This document shows, piece by piece, positions 1 to 8,688 of a DNA stretch of 34,565 nucleotides (position 1 is its first letter; each line of letters opens with the position of its first letter). The stretch comes from Flavobacteriales bacterium (lineage in GTDB: Bacteria > Bacteroidota > Bacteroidia > Flavobacteriales_D > Parvicellaceae), in the NCBI GenBank assembly GCA_029243855.1, contig JAQWRG010000073.1:1-34565 (forward strand), written 5' to 3'. The translations under genes were made by a program, and so were the position numbers. A model generated the notes under the pieces. It saw only the letters and a list, made by a program, of their open reading frames with translations. It had not been told where the DNA came from and searched no databases.

Positions 1-847
1 AATCCTTGATTATAATTTTACGGCAGATGTAGAGAAGGAATTGGATTTAATAGCTAATGGAGATTTAGAGTGGACCAATATGTTGGATAAGTTCTATCAC
101 CCATTTCATAAAAACATAGAATCTACTCAGGAAAATGCTGCTAGAGCAAATGGAGAGAGATTGCTTGGTGAAGAGCCGGGTACTGGAGAATCAGTATATG
201 TTAAGCTTGGTAAGTATGGCCCAATTGCACAGATAGGTGAAACCACAGACGAAACCAAAAAACCAAAATTTGCTAGCTTAAAATCTGATCAAAATATCAA
301 AACAATTTCATTGGAAGAAGCTTTGTCTTTATTTCAATACCCAAAAAATTTAGGACAAATTGAAGGGGTTGATGTGTTTTTGAAATTAGGTAGGTTTGGC
401 CCTTACATACAAATTGATAAATTAAATGTTTCTGTTCCAAAAGGAATTGATGCCGATGATATAGGTTTATCTGAAGCTTTGGTTTGGGTTGAAGAAAAAA
501 AGAAAGCAGACGCTCCAATTATGCACTACGATGAGCTTCCTGTGTCAAAAGGAAAAGGAAGGTTTGGTCCTTTCATAAAATGGAATGAAATGTTTATTAA
601 TGTTTCTAAAAAATATGATTTTGACAATTTATCTGAATCTGATATCACAGAGCTAATTGAAAATAAAAAAAGAAAAGAGATTGAAAAGTTTGTTCACAAC
701 TGGGAAGAACAAGGGATATCAGTTCAAAAAGGCAGATGGGGAAGATATTTTGTTATTTCAGGAAAGAAAAAAATCCAATTAGATAAAAATCAAGATCCGG
801 CCGATATTACTCTGGAACAAGCAAAAGAAATGTTGAAGAAGAAATAG
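1..847 (+). CDS. topA: DNA topoisomerase I, C-terminal part (5' truncated by window edge)
   Basis: Relaxes negative supercoils by single-strand passage. The reading frame is open from base 2, so the protein enters from outside the window; the first visible residues (ILDYNFTADVEKELD) match the end of the type IA catalytic core, whose active-site tyrosine lies upstream. The rest is a series of C-terminal repeats with the pattern K-G-R/K-(W/F/Y)-G-x-(Y/F/I), seen in LGKYGP, LGRFGP, GKGRFGP and GRWGRY. These are Toprim-like C-terminal repeats, typical of Bacteroidota TopA, which lacks the zinc fingers of the E. coli enzyme. The TTG at base 41 is an internal codon, not a start. The next gene begins 6 bases after the stop, so the two are probably co-transcribed. 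Confidence 0.93.
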   Translation, partial: ILDYNFTADVEKELDLIANGDLEWTNMLDKFYHPFHKNIESTQENAARANGERLLGEEPGTGESVYVKLGKYGPIAQIGETTDETKKPKFASLKSDQNIKTISLEEALSLFQYPKNLGQIEGVDVFLKLGRFGPYIQIDKLNVSVPKGIDADDIGLSEALVWVEEKKKADAPIMHYDELPVSKGKGRFGPFIKWNEMFINVSKKYDFDNLSESDITELIENKKRKEIEKFVHNWEEQGISVQKGRWGRYFVISGKKKIQLDKNQDPADITLEQAKEMLKKK

Positions 848-853
848 CTTAAG

Positions 854-1999
854 ATGAATATTGATGTTTTTTTCAGTCCTGTTGATAAAATTGATGTTAA
901 AAAGGGAACAGCTGGCTCTTTTATAGATGCTTATCATAAAAGTTTTCCAAACTGGGAAGACGCAGACATTGTTTTTTTTACTGTTGATAGCTCCTCAAAT
1001 CAAGGCGACATTAATAAAACCATCGCTGTAGATCCATTTAGAATATACTTGTATGAACTTTTTTTAGCTAAAGCTGTTAAAATTGCTGATTTGGGGGTTT
1101 TGATAGCTGGCAAGCAAAAAAAAGACACAACGGCAGCAATTAAAGAAATTACTTCAGCTGTTAATAGTAAAGGAAAATTGCTTGTTATAATTGGTGGAGA
1201 ACAAGAATTAACTTATGCTAATTTTTTAGGTTATGAAAAATCAGAACAATTGGTAAATTTAGTTGTTGTTGATCAAAAGGTTAATCTTTTAATTGACGAT
1301 AAAACTTCTATAAGTTCCAATAATTTCCTTAACCATATTTTACTTCATGAGCCCAATTATTTATTTAATTTTTCTCAGATAGGTTATCAAAACTATTTTG
1401 TATCTAATGAGCAGCTCAAATTTTTTGATAATTTATATTTTGACTTGCTTCGATTAGGAGATGTCCAATCTGATATAAAAAAAACAGAACCTCTTCTTAG
1501 AAATGCAGATTTATTAAGTATTGATCTGTCATGCATCAGAAAAAGTGAATTCAATGGGTCTTTTGATGCAGGTCCTAATGGGTTGTTTGGAAATGAAATT
1601 TGTCAACTCATGAAGTATGCAGGGATTAGCGATAAACTCAGTAGTATTGGTTTACATAATTTTCAAAACAATGCTCTTTTTCAAGAGGACGCCATGTTGA
1701 TAGCTCAAATGATGTATTTTCTGATTACTGGATTTTCTGATAGAAAAGGAGATTTTCCAATTGGTACTAAACATGACCATTTAAAGTATGTTGTTTTTCA
1801 TGAAGAATTAAATCACGACTTAGTTTTTCATAAAAGCCAGAAATCTGATCGATGGTGGTTGGAAGTGCCGTATCCACCAATAAAAGAATTTAAATTTGAA
1901 AGACATCACTTGATTCCTTGTGATTTCTTAGACTATCAAAATGCTCAAGAAGGAATTATTCCAGACTTATGGTGGAGAACATATAGAAAACTTAATTAG
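854..1999 (+). CDS. Arginase/formimidoylglutamase-fold protein with degenerate metal site
   Basis: 381 residues of the ureohydrolase (arginase, agmatinase, HutG) fold. The fold is recognised from three motif remnants: GGEQE at residues 114-118 (family GGDHS), VDQKVN around 140-144 (family DAHxD), and SIDLSC around 222-227 (family SxDxDxxDP). Of the six manganese ligands only Asp140 and Asp224 remain; the others are Gln117, Lys142, Asn144 and Ser226. Relatives in Bacteroidota are often labelled formimidoylglutamase, but with these changes hydrolysis by the usual two-metal mechanism is doubtful. The gene follows topA by 6 bases and precedes the T9SS operon, which is a recurrent neighbourhood as far as I recall. 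The function is unknown; a structural or regulatory role is possible. Confidence 0.75.
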   Translation: MNIDVFFSPVDKIDVKKGTAGSFIDAYHKSFPNWEDADIVFFTVDSSSNQGDINKTIAVDPFRIYLYELFLAKAVKIADLGVLIAGKQKKDTTAAIKEITSAVNSKGKLLVIIGGEQELTYANFLGYEKSEQLVNLVVVDQKVNLLIDDKTSISSNNFLNHILLHEPNYLFNFSQIGYQNYFVSNEQLKFFDNLYFDLLRLGDVQSDIKKTEPLLRNADLLSIDLSCIRKSEFNGSFDAGPNGLFGNEICQLMKYAGISDKLSSIGLHNFQNNALFQEDAMLIAQMMYFLITGFSDRKGDFPIGTKHDHLKYVVFHEELNHDLVFHKSQKSDRWWLEVPYPPIKEFKFERHHLIPCDFLDYQNAQEGIIPDLWWRTYRKLN

Positions 2000-2128
2000 T
2001 TAAATTTATTATATTTACAACCTTAAATTAACCTTAAAATATGCATTAATTTGCTTATTTTAGCAGAATTGTATTGAATACATTTTTTGTTTTAATTATT
2101 AATTAACTGATTAACAGATACTTAGCTT
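2000..2128 (+). promoter_or_regulatory. Leader region of the T9SS operon
   Basis: AT-rich 129-base gap in front of porP that should hold the operon promoter. I found no good TTG-N19-TANNTTTG pair. The closest -7-like string is TACATTTT at 2079-2086, without a correctly spaced TTG. The segment does contain a 9-base direct repeat, listed separately. The site assignment rests on position only. Confidence 0.3.
2019..2038. repeat. Direct repeat AACCTTAAA, 11-base period
   Basis: AACCTTAAA occurs at 2019-2027 and again at 2030-2038, so the two copies lie about one helical turn apart on the same DNA face. This is the geometry of many response-regulator sites. It sits about 90 bases upstream of porP. 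That it binds a regulator is inference. Confidence 0.4.
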
Positions 2129-3067
2129 ATGAAGATATGTGCATATTTAATTGTTTTAGGATCGCTTTTTGGGACGTCTTTTGCCCAACAAGATTACCAA
2201 TTGACACATTATATGTTTGATAATTTATCATTTAACCCAGGATATGCTGGAATGAATAATAATATTTGTGGAACAATTATTAATCGTGAGCAGTGGGTTG
2301 GTTTTGCCGGTCGTCCGTCAACTAAATTGTTAAATGTTCATTCTCCAGTGGAAATGCTTAGGGGCGGTTTAGGGTTCTCTTACATCAGTGATAAGTTGGG
2401 TGTTGAAAGCAATAATATTGCAAGACTAAGTTATTCTTATCACATGGGCTTAGGTGCTGGTCAATTAGGTATTGGTTTAAGTGCAGGTATAATTCAGAAA
2501 AGTTTTGATGCAACATGGATCACACCTGATCAAGGTTCTTCGTATGTTCATGGAGACGATAATTCTATTCCTGAAAATAACGCAAGTGGTGTATCTCCTG
2601 ATATTAATTTAGGGGTCTTTTATAAAACCGAAGAGTTGTATTTAGGTATTTCAACAACTCATGTTGGTGGATTTAGTATGAAAGGATTAAATGTTCAAAA
2701 TGTTCATCACTATTGGATTACTGCAGGATACAAGTATGATTTAAATACAGACTTTAAAATCAGACCTAATTTGTTAATTAAATCTGATGCAGCTTCTACA
2801 ATAATGGATTTAAATGTTAACGTATTATTTAGAGACATGGCTTGGGGTGGACTAACATACAGAATAGGTGATGAAATTGCTCCTATGGTTGGATATCAAC
2901 ACTCTTTTACTGATGGAAGCACTTTAAGAATTGGATATGCTTATGGTATAACAACAAGTGTTATCGGAGATTATAGTACTGGTTCGCATGATATTATGCT
3001 AAACTATTGTTTCAGTTTAGCTAAACCACCAACAATAGAAAAATCTAAGAATCCAAGATTCTTATAA
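2129..3067 (+). CDS. porP: PorP/SprF-family type IX secretion outer-membrane protein
   Basis: Outer-membrane beta-barrel of the PorP/SprF family. Members assist the T9SS, some by anchoring type B cargo such as SprB at the surface. A Sec signal peptide is visible with likely cleavage after Ala19 (SFA|QQ). The mature protein opens with the family hallmark, tyrosine- and asparagine-rich and containing NPGYAGM and the INREQWVGFAG stretch, followed by short alternating strands ending in a C-terminal barrel strand with terminal phenylalanine (NPRFL). It is the first gene of the T9SS operon, as in the porP-porK-porL-porM-porN order of Porphyromonas. The start is the ATG directly in front of the signal peptide. 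Which cargo it serves cannot be told from sequence; the secreted type B protein at 29919-31865 is a local candidate. Confidence 0.9.
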   Translation: MKICAYLIVLGSLFGTSFAQQDYQLTHYMFDNLSFNPGYAGMNNNICGTIINREQWVGFAGRPSTKLLNVHSPVEMLRGGLGFSYISDKLGVESNNIARLSYSYHMGLGAGQLGIGLSAGIIQKSFDATWITPDQGSSYVHGDDNSIPENNASGVSPDINLGVFYKTEELYLGISTTHVGGFSMKGLNVQNVHHYWITAGYKYDLNTDFKIRPNLLIKSDAASTIMDLNVNVLFRDMAWGGLTYRIGDEIAPMVGYQHSFTDGSTLRIGYAYGITTSVIGDYSTGSHDIMLNYCFSLAKPPTIEKSKNPRFL

Positions 3068-3162
3068 ATTAATGAAACTAAATAAATTTAAATACGTTAT
3101 AAGTGGTCGCTTGAAGGAGATATTGAATCTTCTAAGTGAACAATAATTTAAGATATTGAACA

Positions 3163-4659
3163 ATGAAAAAGTTATTTTATTTTTTATCAATTGCCTTTAT
3201 CATCTCTAGCTGTGCTACAGGTGGTGGTGGGTCTGGTGAGGTTGTAGGTGTTTTAGGAAGACCTCTTTGGTATTCTACTGATCCCTATGGTATGTTATAC
3301 ATTCCTGCAGGAGGGTTTAACATGGGGCAAAGTGATCAAGATGTACCATTGTCTCATTATAACAATGCTAAAACAGTTTCTATTGGTGCATTTTATATGG
3401 ATCAAACTGAAATTACAAATAACGAATATCGTCAGTTTGTATTTTGGGTTAAAGATTCTATTGCTAGAAGAATTCTTGGGGCGGAATTTCCTGAAGAGTT
3501 TTTGGTAGAAACGTACGATGATGAACTTGAAGTTAAGGATGAAGAGGAATGGACTTTAAATTGGAACGCTAGATTTGAATACATTTCAGTTAATCCTTCT
3601 AGAGGGCACAACTCTGAATATGCACCACTATTAGCACCTATGTTTTTGAATGAAAGCGAAAGGTTTTACAACAGAAAAGAAATTGACACCAGAAAATTAA
3701 TGTTTGAATATTATTGGGTTGATTTGCAAGAGGCTGCTAAGAAAGGTAGACCTTTGGTGAAAAGAATTTCTAATACCGAATCTGATGAAGATGGTGAGCA
3801 TAGAACTAAAATGAAAAACCCTAACATGCCTTTCCCTGCTGAACCAGGTGAGGTTAGAGGTAAAGATCTTGATTTAGGTGTGAGAAACAGTAAGGGACAA
3901 AACAATTCAATTAGAGGTCATGAAGATAGATCACGTTTCATAATTAAAGAAACTATTAATGTTTATCCTGATACATTGTGTTGGATTCATGATTTCACAT
4001 ACAGCAACAACGAACACATGAGTAACATGTATTTTTGGCATCCTGCTTATGATGACTATCCTGTTGTTGGTGTAACTTGGCAACAAGCAAATGCTTTTAA
4101 TGTATGGAGAACACAATTGTTGAACAATTGGAGAAAAGGTCATTATCAGGCCTTTGTTCAAGACTTTAGGTTACCTAGTGAAGCAGAATGGGAATACGCA
4201 TCTAGAGGCGGATTGGATTTAAGTCCATACCCATGGGGTGGTCCTTACATTAGAAATTCAAGAGGTTGTTTCCTTGGGAACTTTAAACCTCTTAGAGGAA
4301 GGTATATGGAAGATGGTGGTTTTCATACTGTTAAGGCTAATTCGTACCATCCTAACGATTATGGGTTATACTGTATGGCAGGTAACGTTGCTGAGTGGTG
4401 TAGAACTGCTTACGATGAGTCAATTTATGAATATGGACACGACATGAATACTGAATACATATATCACGCATTAGATCACGACCCTCCTTCAATGAAAAGG
4501 AAGGTGATAAGAGGTGGTTCTTGGAAAGATATAGGATATTATCTTCAAACTGGTTCACGTTCATATGAATACCAGGATACAGCTAAATCTTATATTGGGT
4601 TTAGAAGTGTAATGAATTATTTAGGTCGAGGAGGCCCAAATAGAGAAGGAGACTTTTAA
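3163..4659 (+). CDS. gldK: T9SS ring lipoprotein GldK/PorK
   Basis: Outer-membrane lipoprotein that, with GldN, forms the periplasmic ring of the type IX secretion system. The N-terminus is a lipoprotein signal with lipobox ISSC, lipidated Cys17, followed by a glycine-rich linker. The body carries a formylglycine-generating-enzyme/sulfatase-modifying (FGE) fold: MDQTEITNNEYRQF near residue 75, LPSEAEWEYASRGG near 340, AGNVAEWC near 405 and IRGGSW near 448. GldK uses this fold as a scaffold, and I see no reason to predict an enzyme here. At 498 residues it has the usual size. A 95-base gap separates it from porP and 104 bases precede gldL. The 10-base string AGATATTGAA occurs twice in the upstream gap (3118-3127 and 3151-3160). 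Confidence 0.93.
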   Translation: MKKLFYFLSIAFIISSCATGGGGSGEVVGVLGRPLWYSTDPYGMLYIPAGGFNMGQSDQDVPLSHYNNAKTVSIGAFYMDQTEITNNEYRQFVFWVKDSIARRILGAEFPEEFLVETYDDELEVKDEEEWTLNWNARFEYISVNPSRGHNSEYAPLLAPMFLNESERFYNRKEIDTRKLMFEYYWVDLQEAAKKGRPLVKRISNTESDEDGEHRTKMKNPNMPFPAEPGEVRGKDLDLGVRNSKGQNNSIRGHEDRSRFIIKETINVYPDTLCWIHDFTYSNNEHMSNMYFWHPAYDDYPVVGVTWQQANAFNVWRTQLLNNWRKGHYQAFVQDFRLPSEAEWEYASRGGLDLSPYPWGGPYIRNSRGCFLGNFKPLRGRYMEDGGFHTVKANSYHPNDYGLYCMAGNVAEWCRTAYDESIYEYGHDMNTEYIYHALDHDPPSMKRKVIRGGSWKDIGYYLQTGSRSYEYQDTAKSYIGFRSVMNYLGRGGPNREGDF

Positions 4660-4763
4660 TTTTTCACTTATACAGTTAAATAATTGTATGAAATACACTT
4701 AGATTCATTAATAATTTATAATTTACAACACTTAAACATTTAATAATTAATAAAAAAAAAATC

Positions 4764-5633
4764 ATGAGCAGCGGAAATAGTTTTTTTGAAAGTAAGCAAT
4801 TCAAAACCATAATGAAATTTGTATATGGTTGGGGTGGAGCAATAGTAATTGTAGGAGCCATGTTTAAAATTCAACACTGGCCAGGTGCTACTATCATGTT
4901 GATTGGGGGATTAGGAATTGAGGCTGTTATTTTTACACTTTCTGCATTTGAACCACTTCATGAAGAAATTGATTGGACGTTAGCTTACCCTGAATTAGCA
5001 ATGGGTCATGGTGACGATGATGATGTTCATGAACTTCCGGCTATTAATAGTGATGATACAGTTATTGAACAGCTAGATAATATGTTAGCCAAGGCTAAAA
5101 TTGAGCCCGAATTGATTGAAAGTTTAGGTTCTGGCATGAGAAACTTAAGTGAAAATGCAAACAAATTAGGAGATATATCTTCGGCATCTGATGCCACTGA
5201 AGAATATGTTGATAGCCTTAAGGGTGCATCAGCAAAGGTTGGTGAAATGGGCGGTGTTTATGAACAAGCATCATCTTCAATTTCTGAAAAAGCCAATCAG
5301 TTGGGTAATGCATATTCTAAAGCTGCTGAATCTGTTGAGCAAATGACAGCTTCTGCTACTCCAGACTCTAATTATGGAGAGCAATTAGAGAAGGTATCTT
5401 CAAATTTAGCTGCTCTTAATAATGTTTATGAAATGCAAGTTAAAGGTGCAAACGAACATTTAAATGTAAGTAGCGAAATGTATTCAGGTATTAATGAGTT
5501 AATGGGTAATTTACATTCGTCTCTTGATGATACAAGAAAATACAAAGAAACGATGGCTCAGCTGACTGAAAACCTAGAATCATTGAATACCGTTTATGGT
5601 AACATGTTGTCAGCAATGAACGTGAACAAGTAA
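4764..5633 (+). CDS. gldL: T9SS/gliding motor inner-membrane protein GldL
   Basis: Cytoplasmic-membrane stator of the proton-driven GldLM motor that powers type IX secretion and gliding. Two transmembrane helices lie at about residues 20-34 and 42-62, joined by the short conserved KIQHWPG loop. The second helix contains Glu53 (GGLGIEAVIF), which corresponds to the essential intramembrane glutamate of Flavobacterium GldL. Residues from about 90 onward form a long hydrophilic cytoplasmic region rich in Ala, Ser, Asn and Glu, with probable coiled coils. The length of 289 residues is a little larger than the usual 215-ish of Flavobacterium GldL, the extra being in this tail. gldM follows 36 bases later. 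Confidence 0.93.
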   Translation: MSSGNSFFESKQFKTIMKFVYGWGGAIVIVGAMFKIQHWPGATIMLIGGLGIEAVIFTLSAFEPLHEEIDWTLAYPELAMGHGDDDDVHELPAINSDDTVIEQLDNMLAKAKIEPELIESLGSGMRNLSENANKLGDISSASDATEEYVDSLKGASAKVGEMGGVYEQASSSISEKANQLGNAYSKAAESVEQMTASATPDSNYGEQLEKVSSNLAALNNVYEMQVKGANEHLNVSSEMYSGINELMGNLHSSLDDTRKYKETMAQLTENLESLNTVYGNMLSAMNVNK

Positions 5634-5669
5634 TTTTAACTAAGTATACTAATTTAAACATACGTAGAT

Positions 5670-7703
5670 ATGGGAGGCGGTAAAGAAACCCCAAGACAAA
5701 AAATGATAGGATTGATGTACTTAGTACTTATGGCACTTCTTGCCATGAATGTATCTAAGGAGATCATTAATGCTTTTGTTACATTGAATAATAAACTTGA
5801 AAGTAGTATTGCTCAAACAGAGTCTTTTAATACAGAACTTTCATCTGAGTTTGCAACAAAACTTGCTACGCTAAAAGCAACAGGTGCACCACCTAATGAA
5901 GTTGCAAGGGTTGAGGTTCATAAAAATACTAATGATGAAGTAGTAAAACTTACCAGAGATATGTGTAATGATTTGGTAAGAAGAAATCTATATTTATTAA
6001 TCTCTGCTGTTGATGCTGGTACAACTTTTGAAGAATTTGAAGGAATTGAAGAAGCTATTGTTAGTGATGATGCAGATGCAAAAGTTAAACTGAAAGCTTT
6101 AGCTGATAAAGTCAATGCTCTTGCTGTTGTTGCTATTGATGAACATGCTGGAGATCATGGTGAAGAACATCACGATGAATACCACAACAACCTTTTTCAT
6201 ATTGACGATGCGGGTTACATTCATATTATGGACCTTTCTGGATATTCAAAAAAGGACGATTACGATACGCCAACAAGGTTATTAGCTGGTGAAAGTTTTG
6301 AAATGATTGCTCCTGAAGGTTTACATTTAATGGAGAACCTCCATCATTACAGAAATGATCTTATTGCCTTAATATCTAATTATAATAGTGATACAATGGA
6401 AGGTGGAGTTGTTTATAAGTATGAGTTTGACACATCCATGATAGAAGATCCTGATTTCTTAATAACAGAGCAAGATGCTTTAGATTTTGAAAATTTAGTT
6501 GATTCTGTAATAGATATTCAAGTTAAAGAACACAAGATTGCCGCTATAGATAAAGAAGCAATAAAGAATATTTTTGTTAGAATGACCATTCCTAAAAAGG
6601 TATTGAACCATGGTGAAGAATATCCGTGGATTTTTGGTCAATTTGATCATGCACCTATTGTTGCAGCTTCTGCAGTTATGACTTCTGTTAGGTCTGATGT
6701 TCTTCAAGTACAAACTTTGGCTTCACAGTTGGTTGCTTCAAGAGTTAAAGTACAAGCATTTAATTTTAATAAAATTGACCCATTAGCTTTTTCATCAACT
6801 TCTTATATTAATCAGGGTGATTCATTAGGTCTTAAAGTAATGATTGCTGCATACGATTCATCTGAAGCTATGGAATTAAGATATTGGGTAGATGATACAG
6901 CTCAAATAAGCAAGTCACATTCTGAACGTAACCTTGATAATATGCTTACATTCAATGGGAAAGCAGGACAAGAAGTTAGAATGTCTGGTTCTGTTGGTGA
7001 TCATATGTTGGTTGGAGAAATTGCAGTAAAAGAAAAGGGTGTTAAGAAATGGAAGCCCTGGAAATTTAATTACGCAGTTGGAGCACCAAATGCAGCTATT
7101 GCAAATGCTGACTTAATGGTACTTTATTTGAATTGGAAAAACAAAATTAAAGTTTCTGCCTCAGGCTACAAGCCTGAAACTATAAAAGTTACTGGTAGTT
7201 CAGGTGTTTCTATTACTTCTAAAGCTGATAAAGATGGTTTTCTGATATGTACCGTCAAAGGTAAAAGACCAAAAGATATTGTTACAATTACAGTTTCTGC
7301 TACAGATGATGATGGTAAAACTGTTGAATTAACAAAAGAAAAATTTAGAGTGTTTACACTGCCTAAACCACTTGCTTATTTTGGAGGTAAGGCATCTGGT
7401 AAAATGCCTAAAATTGAGGCCGGTATGCTTTCTAAAATTACAGCTTCATTAGGTGACAGTCCATTAAATGTTCCTTATACGGTTGTCGAGTTTGGTATGT
7501 ATGTTATTGTTGATGGAAATGCTTCAACTCTTAAGTCAAGATCTAATAAGCTTACTCCAAAAATGAAAGCAGCTGTAAAGAAAATGTCTAAGGGTGCATC
7601 ATTAACTTTTACGGGTGTCATGGTTCAACAATTGACTCCTAGTGGAGCAAAGACTGGTAAGCCATTCAAACTTCCAGTTGGTATTCAAATTAGACTAATG
7701 TAA
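5670..7703 (+). CDS. gldM: T9SS/gliding motor shaft protein GldM, enlarged
   Basis: Periplasm-spanning partner of GldL that carries the motor's rotation to the GldKN ring. The N-terminus shows the conserved cytoplasmic stub GGGKETPRQKMIG and one transmembrane helix at about residues 14-31, then a long periplasmic region. The end of domain D1 is recognisable (HAPIVAASAVMTSVRSDV), followed by beta-rich domains in the C-terminal half. At 677 residues it is about 150 longer than the roughly 515-residue Flavobacterium protein. Most of the excess is in D1, including an acidic, His-rich stretch at about residues 156-178 with six histidines. gldN starts 11 bases downstream, so the two are co-translated. 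Confidence 0.92.
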   Translation: MGGGKETPRQKMIGLMYLVLMALLAMNVSKEIINAFVTLNNKLESSIAQTESFNTELSSEFATKLATLKATGAPPNEVARVEVHKNTNDEVVKLTRDMCNDLVRRNLYLLISAVDAGTTFEEFEGIEEAIVSDDADAKVKLKALADKVNALAVVAIDEHAGDHGEEHHDEYHNNLFHIDDAGYIHIMDLSGYSKKDDYDTPTRLLAGESFEMIAPEGLHLMENLHHYRNDLIALISNYNSDTMEGGVVYKYEFDTSMIEDPDFLITEQDALDFENLVDSVIDIQVKEHKIAAIDKEAIKNIFVRMTIPKKVLNHGEEYPWIFGQFDHAPIVAASAVMTSVRSDVLQVQTLASQLVASRVKVQAFNFNKIDPLAFSSTSYINQGDSLGLKVMIAAYDSSEAMELRYWVDDTAQISKSHSERNLDNMLTFNGKAGQEVRMSGSVGDHMLVGEIAVKEKGVKKWKPWKFNYAVGAPNAAIANADLMVLYLNWKNKIKVSASGYKPETIKVTGSSGVSITSKADKDGFLICTVKGKRPKDIVTITVSATDDDGKTVELTKEKFRVFTLPKPLAYFGGKASGKMPKIEAGMLSKITASLGDSPLNVPYTVVEFGMYVIVDGNASTLKSRSNKLTPKMKAAVKKMSKGASLTFTGVMVQQLTPSGAKTGKPFKLPVGIQIRLM

Positions 7704-7714
7704 ATCTTATTATT

Positions 7715-8644
7715 ATGAAAAATTTTAAATTAATTTCAATATTTACCTTTTTAATTACATATACTGTTAATGCTCAGTTGCCTAGTTCTGGGGTTAGTTT
7801 AGAGTCAAATGTATTGGATGGTGTGTATGTGCAAGAACATATACCAACTAAACGTGTTGTTCAGTATCAACACCTACGAGAAGCTGATGTAATGTGGGCA
7901 AAGCGAATTTGGAGAGTTATCGATTTGAGAGAAAAAATGAATCACAAATTATACTTCCCTTTAGAAAAAATGTCTGATAGAATGTGTCTTTGGGATGTGA
8001 TTAAATACGGGGCTTTAGATGAAGGTAGTTTAACTGTTTATGATTTGAATGGGGTTGATAATGATGATAAGTTTAGGTATCCTATAAAACCTGCTAATGG
8101 CAATATAAACGATCCAGCATTTAAATTAGAATTACGAAAAAAGTTTGGTAGAGAAATTCAAGTCAAGCAATTTGATGAAAATGATGAAGTTATTATTGAC
8201 GATAATGGTGATCCTATTTTGAAAGATACTGTTGATCCTTATATTCCGTCTGATATTGTAAGATATGAACTTAAGGAAGATTGGTTTTTTGATAAGCAAC
8301 GTTCAGAAATGGATGTAAGGATTATTGGTATTTCCCCGGTAGTATATTCTCAAAACCCTGAAACTGGTGAGATTGTTGCACTATCTAATTTATTTTGGTT
8401 GTACTTTCCAGAATGTAGATATGTTTTTCAAAACTTCTTTGTATACAACCCTAGTAACGATGCACATAGAATGAGTTTTGACGATTTGTTTTGGAAAAGA
8501 GAGTTTACAAGTTTCATTAAGAAGGAAAGTAACGTTTTTGATAGAAAAATTTCTCCTAACTGGACTGGTTTAAATGCCTTGTTAGAATCTGAAAGAATTA
8601 GAGAAGAAATGTTCGAAAAGGAACACGATCTTTGGCATTATTAA
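7715..8644 (+). CDS. gldN: T9SS ring protein GldN/PorN
   Basis: Periplasmic partner of the GldK lipoprotein in the T9SS ring. There is a Sec signal peptide with likely cleavage after Ala20 (VNA|Q). The mature protein has the family's features: READVMWAKRIWRVIDLREKMN near residue 50, LFWLYFPECRYVF near 226 and DLFWKREFTSFIKKESN near 259. The 309-residue length is normal. It is the last gene of the operon; a strong intrinsic terminator follows 20 bases after the stop. Confidence 0.93.
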   Translation: MKNFKLISIFTFLITYTVNAQLPSSGVSLESNVLDGVYVQEHIPTKRVVQYQHLREADVMWAKRIWRVIDLREKMNHKLYFPLEKMSDRMCLWDVIKYGALDEGSLTVYDLNGVDNDDKFRYPIKPANGNINDPAFKLELRKKFGREIQVKQFDENDEVIIDDNGDPILKDTVDPYIPSDIVRYELKEDWFFDKQRSEMDVRIIGISPVVYSQNPETGEIVALSNLFWLYFPECRYVFQNFFVYNPSNDAHRMSFDDLFWKREFTSFIKKESNVFDRKISPNWTGLNALLESERIREEMFEKEHDLWHY

Positions 8645-8664
8645 AATATTAATTCTAAAAAATT

Positions 8665-8688
8665 AAAAGCCCTAAGGGGCTTTTTTTT
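8665..8688 (+). terminator. Intrinsic terminator after gldN
   Basis: Perfect 8-base stem AAAAGCCC / GGGCTTTT around the loop TAAG, running into eight T residues in total (8681-8688). It ends the T9SS operon. The last T is directly followed by the ATG of the ABC-F gene, so the hairpin occupies the place of that gene's leader. Confidence 0.85.
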
